Shown in pieces: positions 46,601-59,700 of a stretch of DNA of 64,000 nucleotides. Within the stretch, counting starts at the first letter, position 1. Each line of letters starts with the position of its first letter. The notes beneath the pieces are model-generated. The model was not told where the DNA came from. It searched no databases and was given only the letters and a program-made list of their open reading frames with translations. Location: positions 1 to 64,000 of the forward strand of contig MU394072.1 in NCBI GenBank assembly GCA_022578605.1, in the 5' to 3' direction. A program made the position numbers and the translations under genes. Origin of the DNA: Camillea tinctor. Taxonomy: Eukaryota; Ascomycota; Sordariomycetes; Xylariales; Xylariaceae.

Positions 46601-46918
46601 TTCTCGCTCCCCCCACCGCCCGCAAACGGCACCAGAACCCCCACCGGCTTCAGCTTACCTCCTCCGCCGGCCGGTGGCGCCCCGAGGCAAGTCTCGGCAT
46701 CCTCGTCGTTTGGCGCCCCGCCGGCAGGGAGCATGAGCAGCATGATGGGAGCAGGGATGGGAAGTACGCTGAATAGGGGTATGAGCATGAATAGTATGAA
46801 TAGCATGATGGGCGGTAGTATGAATACGCTTACGCCGAGTCAGCCACAGGCACAGCCGCAACAACAACAGCAAAATGCGCAGAGGTCGGGTTTGGATAGG
46901 TATGAGAGTTTATTATGA
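43696..46918 (+). CDS. SCYL2/Ppk32-type Scy1-like pseudokinase, 977 aa
   Basis: Exons 43696-44292, 44362-45199 and 45420-46918 (2934 nt); introns of 69 nt and 220 nt, the latter with CTAACTAAT. A kinase-like domain covers about residues 20-340 (AGAWKIYDAKKKSTGKSYSV). The catalytic motifs are lost: HRD is HAN (186-188, LVHANLTPDAILIN) and DFG is GLG (206-208, KISGLGF). Next comes a HEAT-like helical region (ILQNIFKILDLLPSSRRAF, LVDAALRGLPVIL) and a Ser/Pro/Gln/Met-rich tail with repeated FSLPPPPANG/FSLPPPPAGG and NSMNSMMGG units. Scy1-like proteins act in clathrin- and COPI-linked traffic between Golgi and endosomes. The domain order matches SCYL2 and fission yeast Ppk32 rather than SCYL1. Confidence 0.9.
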
Positions 46919-49900
46919 GTACGGGGTGGGGAGGAAGAGAAAGGGAGAGAAAAAGGAGGGGTGCTGGGTAATATAATGTGAGATGAGTTCTCGTGATTTT
47001 ATTAATTCGGAAGGGGAAAAGTGGAAGGAGAGGAATGGGGAGGAGGAAAATCATGAATCGGCATTTTATCATATTCTTTGTTTGATGCCTGTCTTCTTTT
47101 TTTTTTTTGTAGTCTCATTTCTTATTACCAATTTTTTGCTGTTGTTATTGTCGTTTTTTTTCTTCTACTTTTTCGTTGTAGAGTAAGTAAAACCCAAAAT
47201 TTAGGAGTTTATATTCAAAGCAAAGCGATATTCATCATATATAGGTATGTACGTTTGTTACGCGAGAGAAAAGAAAAGGAAATTATGTTGTTGATGGGTG
47301 TTAGTGAAGTTGGATTTTAGGTTGGAAGGAATAGGGGAACTTGACTTGGGGGTTATGAGATGCGAGGTAGAGAGTGTAATGTAGGTATATAAGGGGTATG
47401 GTTTTAGAGCTGTGCTCGTGGCTTTATTATAGGGTTTGGTATACGGGGGAGAGGGAGGGCGGACATCAAATATACCTAACCCACGTCGAAGAGCAGCACC
47501 TGAGAAGAGGACAGGTCTAGAGCCAAGAACTTATAGTCTTTTCGGAAATCTTTGGTAGATAGGGACTTGAGATCGTAATCAAGCAATTTTTGAAACTAGA
47601 TTTATATGAATAGCTATACATTTGTCAAATAGAGTTGAATAAGTTAGACAGGGGTTTTGTCTTTTCTTTTTAATTCTCACGAACGGAGAGATGGTTGTTA
47701 GATAAAACGTGATGAGCTACGATTTCTCTGTACCTACGTACATACAACTAACCTACCTAGGTCAATATTGGACTGAGGAGATAGATAGGTACGACCTACC
47801 CTACCTCTTATCGAATCCTTCCCTCCCCTTATAATCACTACCACTATCTATTACCACTACCACCACCACCACTCTCACCACCCCGCTTTCTCTCTTGGGT
47901 AGTGGCGCGTCTCGAATACGTAGGCAGGGGTAGGTTATATATTTGAGAAACCTACCTGGTTCCAAGAGCTACCGCAACTTGAAGATATATATTCATCCGT
48001 CACCCTGCTCTCGATTTCTTTTTGCCGCGCTTGACACATACATAGGAGCAATGTAAAGGCTTCTCCTATGTGAAAAGTATGTATACGGATAACATACGTA
48101 TAAAATAAGGCAAAAGCGATGTATCACATACAGTTTATCTAGTTGCTGTGTACGGATACGGCGGCACTGGGTTGGGTAGGGAGGTAGCACGGTTGGCGTA
48201 GGTGGGGGTTGGTTGACATGTGTAGGCTATGCAGCGGTCTTATCTATCCATGTACATACACTTCGTGGTCGATATTTCAAGAGGGATGGGAGTCTATATA
48301 TCTACTTCGAGAATTTGCAAGCTTTCTCGACGTACTAACGGGAAGGACTGTATCCAAGTCAGCCATCATGAGAGAAGACGGCCCCCCGATACAGATAACA
48401 TCAACGTGAAGCAAGCAAAGGAGCTGACGCGCCAACTCCTCTCGTTGGGGGGGGTCATGGTTCCGTCTGTTATTCCCGCTCAAGTCCTAGGTACCATCCA
48501 TCTAAGTATTAGCACACGCCCCCAGCGCGCATCTATGTGTATACGTATAGGCTCGGAGTCCGAACCCAGTGTAGCGCTGAAGGGTCCTAGGTAGACTAGG
48601 GCGGCCTCTTGCTACATTTATATCTCTATATATTATTGCCTTATGGTTCGTATAGTAATGGATACCTGGAATCGAACGGCTTCGCCGGGGTTGTTGACGT
48701 TAACTATATCTGCCCGGTTTAGTACACGAGGTTTCAGGGGATAAGACTCTGGACACGAAGCTTCCTCCCGGGTATATTATCCTGCGTGAATAGGAAGAAG
48801 ATGTAGTTCTGATAACCTACTACTTCGCGGTGTATATATTTCTAGTTCGGAGAGGGTCAGGGGACAGCACAGGAGGTTTACCTTGTCTATTCTTTACTTG
48901 GTATAACACATAATAATAGGACGGATCGCTGGTAGTTTCAGACAAACTCTAGATATTTTAGTCTATATTTACTAGTTGTTTCTACTGTAATAAATTGATA
49001 TTGCTGACTGCCCTCTAGTAAGAGGTACATATGGGTTGGGTATGCATACGTTCCTCTACGCCCACGGGGAATGATGACAGCTTCCCCTTGTTTCTGATAT
49101 CTGACCGGTGGGCTTTCACCACATACCACTGCCCGTGGTAAATGTGACCGGCCAATCGCCGCCGTTAGTAGACTTGGGTTCTAGACCGCGTAGGTAGCAG
49201 CAATATCTATCGTTGATACACCGTGCCCCTTAGCGATGCTATACGCGCGCGGGGTTGTATCCCTATGACGGCTAACCTAGCGCAACAAGCAATAGCTTGA
49301 GCACCGATGGGTGGCGGGGAAAGTTCTACAACGTTATATGTCCTGCTTTCTCCCGGGACAATATCAAAGCACATCGTCTCGACATGACGTGTGCACTGAT
49401 GCCTATTCCGAAGGGTCGCCCTGAGATGCAATAATCTTGCGACCTCTTGACCTCATCTTCAAACTTTAGCGTTTACGTTCAAGATGGTAAGTATCGTGTT
49501 AACCAGGTAGACACTATCATATTAGCTAAGGGACGGGCAAGTGGGTAGATAGGGAAAGGGGCCAGCTGTGAGGACTGCTAGCTTGCCAGGTAACCCAGGA
49601 CAGGCATCAGCCAACGATCTCCAAAGCTCTAGTTTCAGCTCCTTCGAGAGACGACCCCATTGACTGAAATAGTCATGTACAGTTGGTACCTCGGGTGCGT
49701 CTTTTTACTCAGCTCTCGCGGGTTACTCGCTCGCCTGTTCTGTCAACTTTCCGAGCCCCGCTAGTGATGCCACCCACACCAACCTTTCTTCTTCTCTTGC
49801 AACTCGCGGTATGTGTGCGCGTAGATGGCACTCAAGGTACCTCCCAGTTAGTAGAGAAGGCGGATCTTCTTTCCTAGGAATAAATCACAAGAATAAGAAG

Positions 49901-52166
49901 AGGATAAAAGGGGGAAGGGGGAATTGTGTCTGTGGGTTATAGGGTGAAATAACTTAAATGAGAGAAGAAGATTCGTCTAGACTTAGATATTCATCCAGTT
50001 AACATGGATACAAGTAACGAGACTAGGCCATACATAATATTGTATATACACAGGGCGCAAGCAAGACAGCCCCGTCCAGCTCAACATGAACTATGTAATA
50101 TGTAGGTGCCTAGTCGCCACTACGCCATCTAAGTCCTAACCAACGTTATCTTAGTATTCTGCACCACTTCGCACCGCATAAGGCCTGCCAAATGGGAAAG
50201 GGGAGAGGGGATGGGGTTGTCGTGAGACATGTCTCTCTATCAACCCATCCAGCGGACCCGGGAGGGGGCACAAGTAAAAGAGGAGAGCAAATAGGCAATG
50301 CTATACCGGCCTGCTTGTCCTATCACATAGAAGATAGAAGACACCATTTTAGTAGTAGTAGTGATAAGGATAAGCCCAAAGCGTAAGCGCTTCCCGTTCT
50401 CGTTCTGACTATGGCCATACCTTTCTAGATAAGGTGTTGTCGTGAGATGAAAATGGGGACAAGGGGAAGGATCGGGGGACAGAGGGGGCGGATAATATTA
50501 TCATCAACTTGATAGATAGCTCGCGGGTTTCCCGTCATTGTACATACTATAATCACAGGGAGAGACAATGGTAAATGCAAAATAAAAGCGGACATGAACA
50601 TAGCAACTGACCGGAAAGGAACAATACGTACCTTAGGTAGGTATTGGGTAAGTTGGGTTCTGAAAATTCAAACATTTATTAATTACCTAGCCATGAAATC
50701 CGGACCAGGAGATCCCCCATTTTCTCTCTCCTGCTCACTCGTTTGCTTTCAATTCCTGGTACAGGGCAACGAAATATCCGGCATGGGTCTTTTCTTTTTC
50801 TTTTCTTCTTTTTTCTTTCCCCCCTTCCTTTCCGATCTAAACACCGAAGCATAACCCTCGAAACCTATCTTTCCTTACTCTCATCCTGACCTGGGCTTGA
50901 ACCTGAACCTGAACCTGATCTAATCCCTCCGGTACCAAACATGGATCTACAATTATTAAAAGTTCTCCGACGTATCTCGGAAAAGAAACCGTCCTCCTCA
51001 TATTGACAGCTCCCCTCTTTCTCTCTTGTCTCTCTATACCTGCTTAATAGAAAAAGGGAAGGAAAGCGAGAAAAGGAAAGGAAATACAGAGGGATCATCC
51101 TCTTTTTTAGCATCAATCTACCCTTATTCTGTGGAAGTCCTGGTCAGAAACAAGTTGTATTCTTGTGTTCTTTCTCTTCTCTTCTCTCTTATAACCCCCC
51201 TTCTCTAGTTCCTCAATTCATCCCAACAGAACAAGAAGAAAAGCGGACTCGAAAACTAGAACTCAGCATGCCCCGCGCGGCAGGGAGAGTGAAACCTTTT
51301 AGTTACGGGGAAGTAGGATGGTGACCCACTAACCTAAGGAAACTTAGGTATGTCGTAGGCAGTAGTAGTAATAGTAGTAAAGTAGTGTAGGTTCAGCTCA
51401 TTTCTCTTGATTTCTTTCGTTCTCTTTTTCTCAGACATGCATAGAACTTGGAGGGGGGTTGCCAACAAGGATCCCTGTCTTCTTCATTTCCGTCTGTTGA
51501 GGATGGGTTTGGTGCGAAGGGAAAATCCTGGGAGCAGAGATAATAGAGAAGAGGGAATTAGAAAACAGAAAAAGAGAGAAAAACAAGGTGTATCTTTCCT
51601 CAGGTGTGTGCGTGTATGTTTTTGCATCACTCACAAATGGGGAGTGGAGGAAAGGGAAAACATGTTCTTCCTCGGAACCGAGGCAAACGAAAATAGCAAC
51701 TCTTCCCAACGCCATGCATAGACAGAAACTCAAACAAGTCAAGTGAGAAAAAGGAAAAGAAAAAAAAGGAAAGGGGGGGCCAAAGCAATGCCGCTTTCCA
51801 AAGCAAACTCCGTATGATAGTTGAAAGTGATCATAACTTTGCAAACGGAAATAGGATGTACGACTTAAAAGGGGACGGGGGTGTTTGGTGTTGGTGTTTT
51901 GTTTGTCATGAAATTTTTGCTGACAGCGAACCCAACAATATGGGTTTGGTTGGTTACATCCCATTCGTGCTTAGATCTCGCCACCATCGCGATGACTCAG
52001 GTTTTCAAACTCGCCCGACCAATACGGAGTTCCTCCTATTTCCCTATCGGTTACTAGGTTTCCCACCCCCGTTTGAACGAGCATCTTCTTAGGTCATCAC
52101 CAACCCCTCGGCTCCATGCCGCGCCACTTTGCACCAATAGTCGTCTCCCGGCCGTGCAAGGTCTCT
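46919..52166. other. Long gene-free interval between convergent genes
   Basis: About 5.2 kb with no supported gene. It contains CCTACCTAGG motifs (47750-47763), C/T-rich and A/G-rich tracts, and many short frames without homology, most lacking ATG. Possible non-coding RNA or regulatory content cannot be judged by eye. Confidence 0.5.
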
Positions 52167-53778
52167 CTAGAACTCGGCCACGGGGTCGACGACCTTGAAG
52201 TTATGGCGGCTCGTGTAGCCCGGCTCCAGGGTGGCCTCGATCTCCTGCTCCTTGGGCACGGCCATCTCGTGGTCGAGGTCCCAGCCGGCGCGGCGGCAGA
52301 GCTCGGCCACGACGACGTCGCAGTCGCCCAGGAGGTCGATGTCGAAGTTGATGTGGCTCACGGGCGTGCGCGAGATGTATATCTGCGGGATGTGGGCGGG
52401 CAGGTAGGGCACGACCTCGGACACGGGCGCGACCTTGAGCGAGGTGCCGATGACGACGACCAGATCGACCAAGTCGCGGTCGTGCTTAACCAACCGCTTG
52501 GTGAACTCGTCGGGCAGCGCCTCGCCGAAGAAGGTGATGTCGGGCTTCATGACCCCGGCCGCAGGGATGTCGTACCGGTCATCGCTGCTGTCGTCATCGT
52601 CGTCGTGGTATCTGCGCGATTTTCGCGAACTGGCGTTGGATGACCGCTTGCGCTTCAGAGGACCCTTGCTCCTCAGCGACGCGATGCACTTCTCGCAGCG
52701 CGGGATCTTCCCCGCCTTGACATCGGCAAAGATGGCATCGCCCTGGACCTTGTGGCCGCATCGCTGGCAGGTCGCGGTGGCGAAGGACCCGTGGCACTGG
52801 ACTAGCTTCTCAGGTAGGATACCGGCATTGGCCTCGATGTTATCGATGTTCTGTGAGTAGTTGGTGAGAAGCTTGCCCTTGTTCTGCAGCATGGCAATGA
52901 AGGCGTGCGTCGGTGAAAACTTCTTCGTATTAGGTAGAATATCCTTAGCTACCGAATAGAAGATGGCCGGGTCATCGCGAAAGATGTCGATGTTAAAGAC
53001 TTCCTGGGGGTCGTTAATGCCCAGGCCAAGCTTCTCTAGTTGCGAGTACAGCCCGGTCTCCTTCGATCGGAAATCCGGGATTCCCAGGGAAGTGGAGATG
53101 CCGGCGCCAGTCAGAACGACGATGTTCTTAGATTTCTTAAGTAGGTGGACGGCATCGTCAATAGTGTTGTACTTGACGATCTTGGCCCGCTTAGCTAACT
53201 CGCGGGTCATGGCAAGAGTGAGCAGTCCGAAATAAGACTCATCAGGCATTCCTTCGAGAAAGGCCGGGGGGCGAATCCCAAAAGCAGTAAGTAGCTTCTT
53301 AGCAGTGATGGTACGGGAATCTACCGTGAGCCTGCAGAATTCCTCGGGTCCGACAGCTCGCAGTTGTTGGCGGTAGCGAACCGCCTGCTCCGGTGTACAA
53401 GCATCGACTATATGAACATGTTAGAAATAAATAGATAGGTACCTAGGTAACTAGGTAAAAAAAAAAAAAAAAAATTGGCATATCGTGAAGGGGATGTAAG
53501 TTACCATCGTCAAAGAAGTTAGGCTCGGCTAAGTCCTCAATGATATCCTCGAAAAGCGACTCGGTCTCCCAGGATTCGCCTAGGTCATTCACTCGCTCCT
53601 CCAGTTCAGTCAAGTGGTTGTAGGTCGGTTCCTTCACTTTGATGTGACCAACTTGCTGGTCGTCGGACACTTCCTCCACCTTGACCTTAGATTTTCTGGT
53701 TTTCTCAGGAACAGCATGCCAGTCACGCTCGCGGCGAGGGCGTCCACGAGGTCGACCAGCAGAACGCTTTGATTCCAT
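52167..53778 (-). CDS. SIR2: Sir2-class NAD-dependent protein deacetylase, 504 aa
   Basis: Exons 53505-53778 and 52167-53407 (1515 nt), 97-nt intron; start in a perfect CCACCATGG context. Residues 7-16 ([10 protein letters not shown]) are an AT-hook. A Sir2 N-terminal region follows ([20 protein letters not shown]). The catalytic core has [15 protein letters not shown] (192-206), [10 protein letters not shown], catalytic His297 (VQCHGSF), zinc ligands C305, C308, C329 and C332, then [13 protein letters not shown]. This is a class I (Sir2/Hst1/SIRT1) sirtuin that deacetylates histones using NAD+ and acts in heterochromatin silencing. Between the last zinc cysteine and DITFFGE is a 40-residue insertion with a Lys/Arg cluster and an Asp run, longer than usual and likely a nuclear signal. 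Confidence 0.93.
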
Positions 53779-56700
53779 GGTGGTGAGTTGACGAAAGGTG
53801 ATGGTAATGCAAGGTGAGGTAGCAGAAAAGGGAAGGATGAATTAAGTGAGTCTAGTCTAATGTAGTAGTAGACGAGATGCGTAGACCCTGGTCGAGATGC
53901 AAAGAGCTTTTAAAAAAAAAATGAGTAGAGTTGACCTGTGTCCAAATTGGGGTGTATGCGTGAGAAAAGGGAAAAGGGAAAGAAAAAGAAAGGAAGAAAA
54001 AGAGCCACGTGGGCGGATGAATGAAGATGTCGTTAAAAAGACGCGTGGTGTTTAAAGTGGCAGGAAGTGAAAGTTGTGTGTGTAGGTATGTAGGTGTGTG
54101 TATGTGTGTGTGGTAGTAAGTAGTAAGTAGTTTCGTGGGGGGAGATTATGAATTGATCAATTTGATCTCTCGAAAGGGGATGGGAAAGAGAAAAAAAAAA
54201 AAGTAGGTAAATGTCGAGAGTTAAGAAAAAGAAAAAGAAGAAGAAGGCAGATTACATCAGCACCAAAGAGGAAAAGATCAAAATCACAAACGAAGGTGGT
54301 TCATGTGGCCACTAGTATCCGAGTGTGTTTCGAATATTGCAGGTATTATTGTTGAATGTTGTTGTGGTTATTGTTGTTGCTTGTCGACATGTGTAGGAGA
54401 ATGTTGGTGATATCTTTTTATTCGAAGTAGTGAGAGAAAATATAAAGAAGGGGGGGAGAAGGGAAAGAGTGGATAGATGGGTGAATGGATGGGTGGAACA
54501 GGTTGAACGTAATAAGTCAGGTCAGTAAGTAACTTATTTGTTAGTAGAAAGAGGGAGGAAAAAAGAATATGAGCGAGTACGAGGACAGGAAAGGGAAAGA
54601 AAAAAGAGTCTGAAACTTGAGAACAACAAGTTCCAAGTTCCAGAACCACCAAGATAGATAGATGTAGGTTACGTACTAAGCAAGGTATGTACCAGTTGAT
54701 TAATTGATTTTCTTGATCGAGTTTTTGATCGATTGATAGAAAATACATTAAACCTATCTTGAGCTTCAATCAATTTAATGTACTTATTAATATTCAATGC
54801 ATTCTACTCTATTCTAGACATTAATCCATCTTAACCAACTTACCAACAATAATCCAAGCTTTTAGTTATTTAAGTAGGTCAGTTAGTACCTAATCTAAAG
54901 TATACGGAATGAGTTTTATCCTATTTCCATTTCTCTTTTCTTTTTTTCTTTTTTTCCTCCTGTTGCTTCTTCTTTTTCTCCCCAATTAATTATTTCCATA
55001 GCCGATGCATTGGGTATGGGTATACATCAGATATATACATAGGTACATTGTCCTATCCAAATCCATATATGTATACTTCTATCCTACAAATAACATTGCT
55101 TACTTTTTTTTTTTTCATCTATCTACTTGTCTATGTACTTGTACCTTTATTATTAAACCTGCCTTATTGAGCACTTAACATACATCACATTAATGAGCTT
55201 TGATATTTACCCTTACTTGATCATGTCACCTAACCTAAAAGTACCTTAGACCCGACATCTGCGATGCCCTCTTTTTTTTTTTTTTTTCCCTCTTCACATA
55301 CCTTAACTCTCGTCAATGTGTTGTTTCATCTCTGTCAGATTTTCCACATCACATTGAGTCGGCGAAGAGTCGGCGAAACTCTGACGAGGATCGTTGTTCA
55401 CAGGTAGACCAACTTGGGGACCGACAATCGACCAACTAATTATGCATATAGGCGTAATCTATATGCATGTATATAGTTTATCTCATCTTCAACTTCAGCA
55501 CTCGAATTCCTAATCTTCAAAAGAGGAACAAAGAAATATATGTATTAATCTCCAATCTCCAATTCCAAACCCGAATTTTATTCTTATTAACTCTGAAAGG
55601 TTTTATTTTTATTTTTATTTTATTTTTAGGTTTTTTTTTATCCATTTTCATATCTACTTTCGTTACCCTATTCTCTTAACCTCTGTTAATGTTGTGCTTG
55701 GCTAAAAGAAAGAAAGAAAAAAAAGAAAAGAAAAGACATCCTCGTCTGATTCATTCAAATTGAACTCGGCAAAACTCTAATAATTACGCATCATCAATCC
55801 CGAGCATGAGCACAACGTATATAGATGTATGTATATCATTTTCCATATCACTATTCATTCGTTATATATATGGTATCTATCCGGTGCCCCCCGAGACTAG
55901 TAACAAGTCATGAACTTCTACACCCCATTTATCCCCGCTTCAATATGTCAAGTTGTGGTGAGCCTTTTTTTTTTCTCCCCAAACTGGTTTACATAGTACT
56001 TACATACATATAATATTTTAACAAATATATTAGGAGAATTATAACAACTGCATCTCGTCATTAACTATATCTGAGTGTCATCCTAATCAACCCAGGAACG
56101 ATTCCTTCAATGCACGCTATAAGTCATTTTTATCGCCAGTACTTTACTTCCCCTCCTCTTCTAGCTAGCATGAGGATTCCCATACGTGAGTTGATAGGAG
56201 AGATAGGATACACTATATATAATAATCCATCCCTATTTGTACTAGACTAGCCACCATAGGGGGAGGTATGTTAAGATCAACTGCACTATTTATTACCTAT
56301 ATTGCGTCTGCTCAAGTCAACCAATGCACCGTTAGTCTTACGTTTTACCCACCGATATTGTTCTTAACGTACGTTCGCATTCACTTGCCTGCATGCACTT
56401 CATCGTTGGAGTAGGTAGTTGCGGTAGTAGAGTTAACGGAACTCGCATCGACCATTTCAAGTCAACTTAGTACCACGCAATACCACCAATCCTTTTCTAG
56501 TAGTCGGGGGAGAGACTATGTATTCCGTCCACTAGTCTCCTACTCATAGTTCCGAGACACGTGCTTGGAGGAGAGGACAACATCAAAATGATATATCTTA
56601 TTCTTATGTAACCTGATTGCATGTAACTCCGAGGAGTGCTTCTTAATAATACCAAGCCTGTGATTTGCCTGGCTAGGTATCTAGGCAGGTAAGAGAGCAG

Positions 56701-59700
56701 GTAGGGATGTAAGTCCATGAGATCTACTAAAGCTCAGTCACTAAGTCCTAGACCCGGGAAACTAGCAGGCCAGAAGGGTACACCAAATGCATCTTGTCAC
56801 CAACACAAGTATTACTATCCTCACGAGACATTCCCTTCATAGATTTCCACATGAATAAGAACCCCCCTTGGCTACATTGGAACATAAGGCGCGGGCAACA
56901 GTCTTTTCTCTTTCTACCTTCTTCTCTCACATCAAAACCACGTCTTGATCAATAAATGAACCAGAACCAGACCCTGTGCTGTTTTGCAGCTAAAGAAATA
57001 TGCACTTATGGGCTGGTAGGCAAGGCCCGCCCGTGATGAGAAGACTCCCGCGCAATATATCCTAAATAGTCATCGTCATAGCCTACAGGACAGGACTTCT
57101 AGTTCCGGGAGTAAAAGATCCAAACCACTTTGATATTCCTACATCTTCGGTGAATATAGGTAGCCCTAAGATAAGGCGAGGATGTCACCTAATAAAAAGG
57201 CTGCATCTACCGTGACACGTCCCCCCCAAAGCATTGCCCAACACATCTTGGCGCTTGCTCCCCGAGTGAAGAGAAAACTGATAACACATCACTTGTGTGT
57301 GCCCTTCGAACATTCCAGCGTAGTATCTCATAGACTAGATCTGCCAGAGTCGTACTATGCACTATACCCTAATGCCGGCCTTACGCAGCCCAACTTTCCT
57401 TCATCGCGGCTCAGCTCCCGTAACTCGAGAAGGGCTAAACCAGCGAGGCTTGGGAAGAAGAACACAATATCAAGAATTAGGCGAGCCGCGACTACGATGC
57501 CCTTTAGAAAATAGAATAATGAAGAAAAAATAAATACTCTACCCAGATCCTGCTGTCTATGGAAAATGAGATCATATGCAGCATGTCTACTTTTCTCATC
57601 ACACGATCTGACTCTCTTTATCTCGTGATTTCTATGGTAACTCCCGATATAAAATAACCCCCCTGTAACTATATAGGCTCTTGGCCATTTCGACCCTGAC
57701 AGGGGGGTGTTGTGGTATTTTCAAAGCTGCTCACCTACGGTACTTCAGTAAGTAGGTACATATGCATATGCGCATGCGCGACATTTACACGCATACGCAC
57801 ACACAAAAACTCCAGACAGACACTCGTTTCTACGAAAAACTAAATTAGTTTTTTGAATTGTTTTCTTCTTTCCTTATAGAAATAAATGATAAAAACAACA
57901 AATAGTTATTTAGTCAACTTAGGGCTTTCATGATTCTCTCGTGGGGTTCCCTTAGCCTCGCATTACCAGCTCACATAACTCGTTCCAGCCCCCCGGGATT
58001 CTTCTACATAGGAGAAGTGCCCAGACCGTATCCTTCCTAATCCGGTACTCGCTTACCGTTTGCCGTTGGTTCAACATCGTCAATCCGACCGCCGTCCCGG
58101 TAACTCTTGATCATAGGTTAGGCAGACTATAAAAGCCTTGACCCAACATATCCTTCATGCAAAAACAGAACCCCTGCCGAACATGTACTGGCCCAAGGGA
58201 GGTTACCTGGTGACGTCCGTCTTGGTTACTCCATATACGCCGCTCTAGATCCTCTGGCTATCGACTATAGTAAACAGACCTAAGTACGTTTTAGTGAAAC
58301 ACCCCACACGTGTCAAGTGCCATAGGGGGTCATGCGGGCATGTATCGTAAACTTTGGAAAATGCTTCTCTCTTCCCCTTACTAATTTATTAACCTGGTCT
58401 TCAAGAGGAATTGTTCTTCAGGCAGCTCTAAACATAGAACTTCTAGTCTCTAATTGTGGATTCGATGGGTTTGGAGTTGTGGAGGCCTAACGAACACTCT
58501 GGAAGCACAAGTACTCGTAAGAGTGAGTTGTGGACTAACTAATGAGCTGGCATACGCACAAAAGTCACGTTAATATTATTTAACTTCTTGAATATAGTTG
58601 AGAAAAGAAAAGAAAAAAGGGTTTGCAGTAATTAAACATTTAGAATCTAATTCGCATTAATGCCCGATCAGACATTATTCCGCCACAACTCTCATCGTTT
58701 TTGTATAATTATTCGTCAACTAACAACATGTAAAGAGGACAACTCTGCATCCATGCCAAGATAACTGAGTAAACCCCACAATACAAAAACATCTCGAACC
58801 ACTCCTATCGCCAACATCGATCATACCCAAGTCATAGGTGAGATTATGATGATGGTTCATTCTTTTGGTCAATGGGTCTCCTGTGAGCAAGGATGTGCCT
58901 TGAAATTATGACTCGCAGCTTCAAGGTCTAGATTTATATACTTACCAGTTCTACAACAGTTGTCTGCAACGATTTAGGGCTAGGCGAAAAGAAAAAGGAG
59001 GTAACGTCAACGACGAGTCGGATTCTACTTACACCAACTGCCATTGCTACAAAGGCCCGTCGTAAGTGGGATAGATTTAATATATTCAATAATCACTCAA
59101 ATGATGCCTAATATCTAAAATCATCAGACTCCCACTTCGAGTTAGGTAGTCATGATGAGTTATTACCGGCTTAGCTGCAGCAGCATAGCATGATGAGTTG
59201 TAATCATTATAATCGAGTTAGTGTCCTATTGGAAACAAGAATGCCTCTCTCCACCCCATGATGCAAGCAAGCAAATATTCTCTGCCTCGCATTTCCCACC
59301 AAAAGAGAACAACATGTGTAAGCTCAAGAGGAGGGGGGAGGGGGGAGTCTCGACAAAACACGGGATTCCAATTGCCACTTCACATGTTAGGGCCAGTCGC
59401 TTATAATACCTAACTCCAGTTACAGCTTTGCACAAATTGTGAAACTAGGGTTGATCTAGACTCATCTATACTAGAGTATACACACAGTTTGGAGACAAAT
59501 CGTCATTGTCCTACTGGAGACTCTTGCCGAAGTGGAGGTTAGGTTAATCCTTCCCCCCCCCCATCATAATCCAACCCCCCCAAATTCGTCGACGAAGTCT
59601 GCTCTTATAGGCTCTCAACCTAGCTGCCCAGAACCCCTTTAAATCGTTATATATAATCGGTTAACCATCAGGCGCTTATAGTGGTGCGTCCTTGGCCCAC

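Noticed and set aside
48660..48740. Possible tRNA on the minus strand (GTTCGATTCC T-loop-like string)
   Set aside because: The flanking bases do not pair as a T stem, and no acceptor or anticodon arm can be formed.
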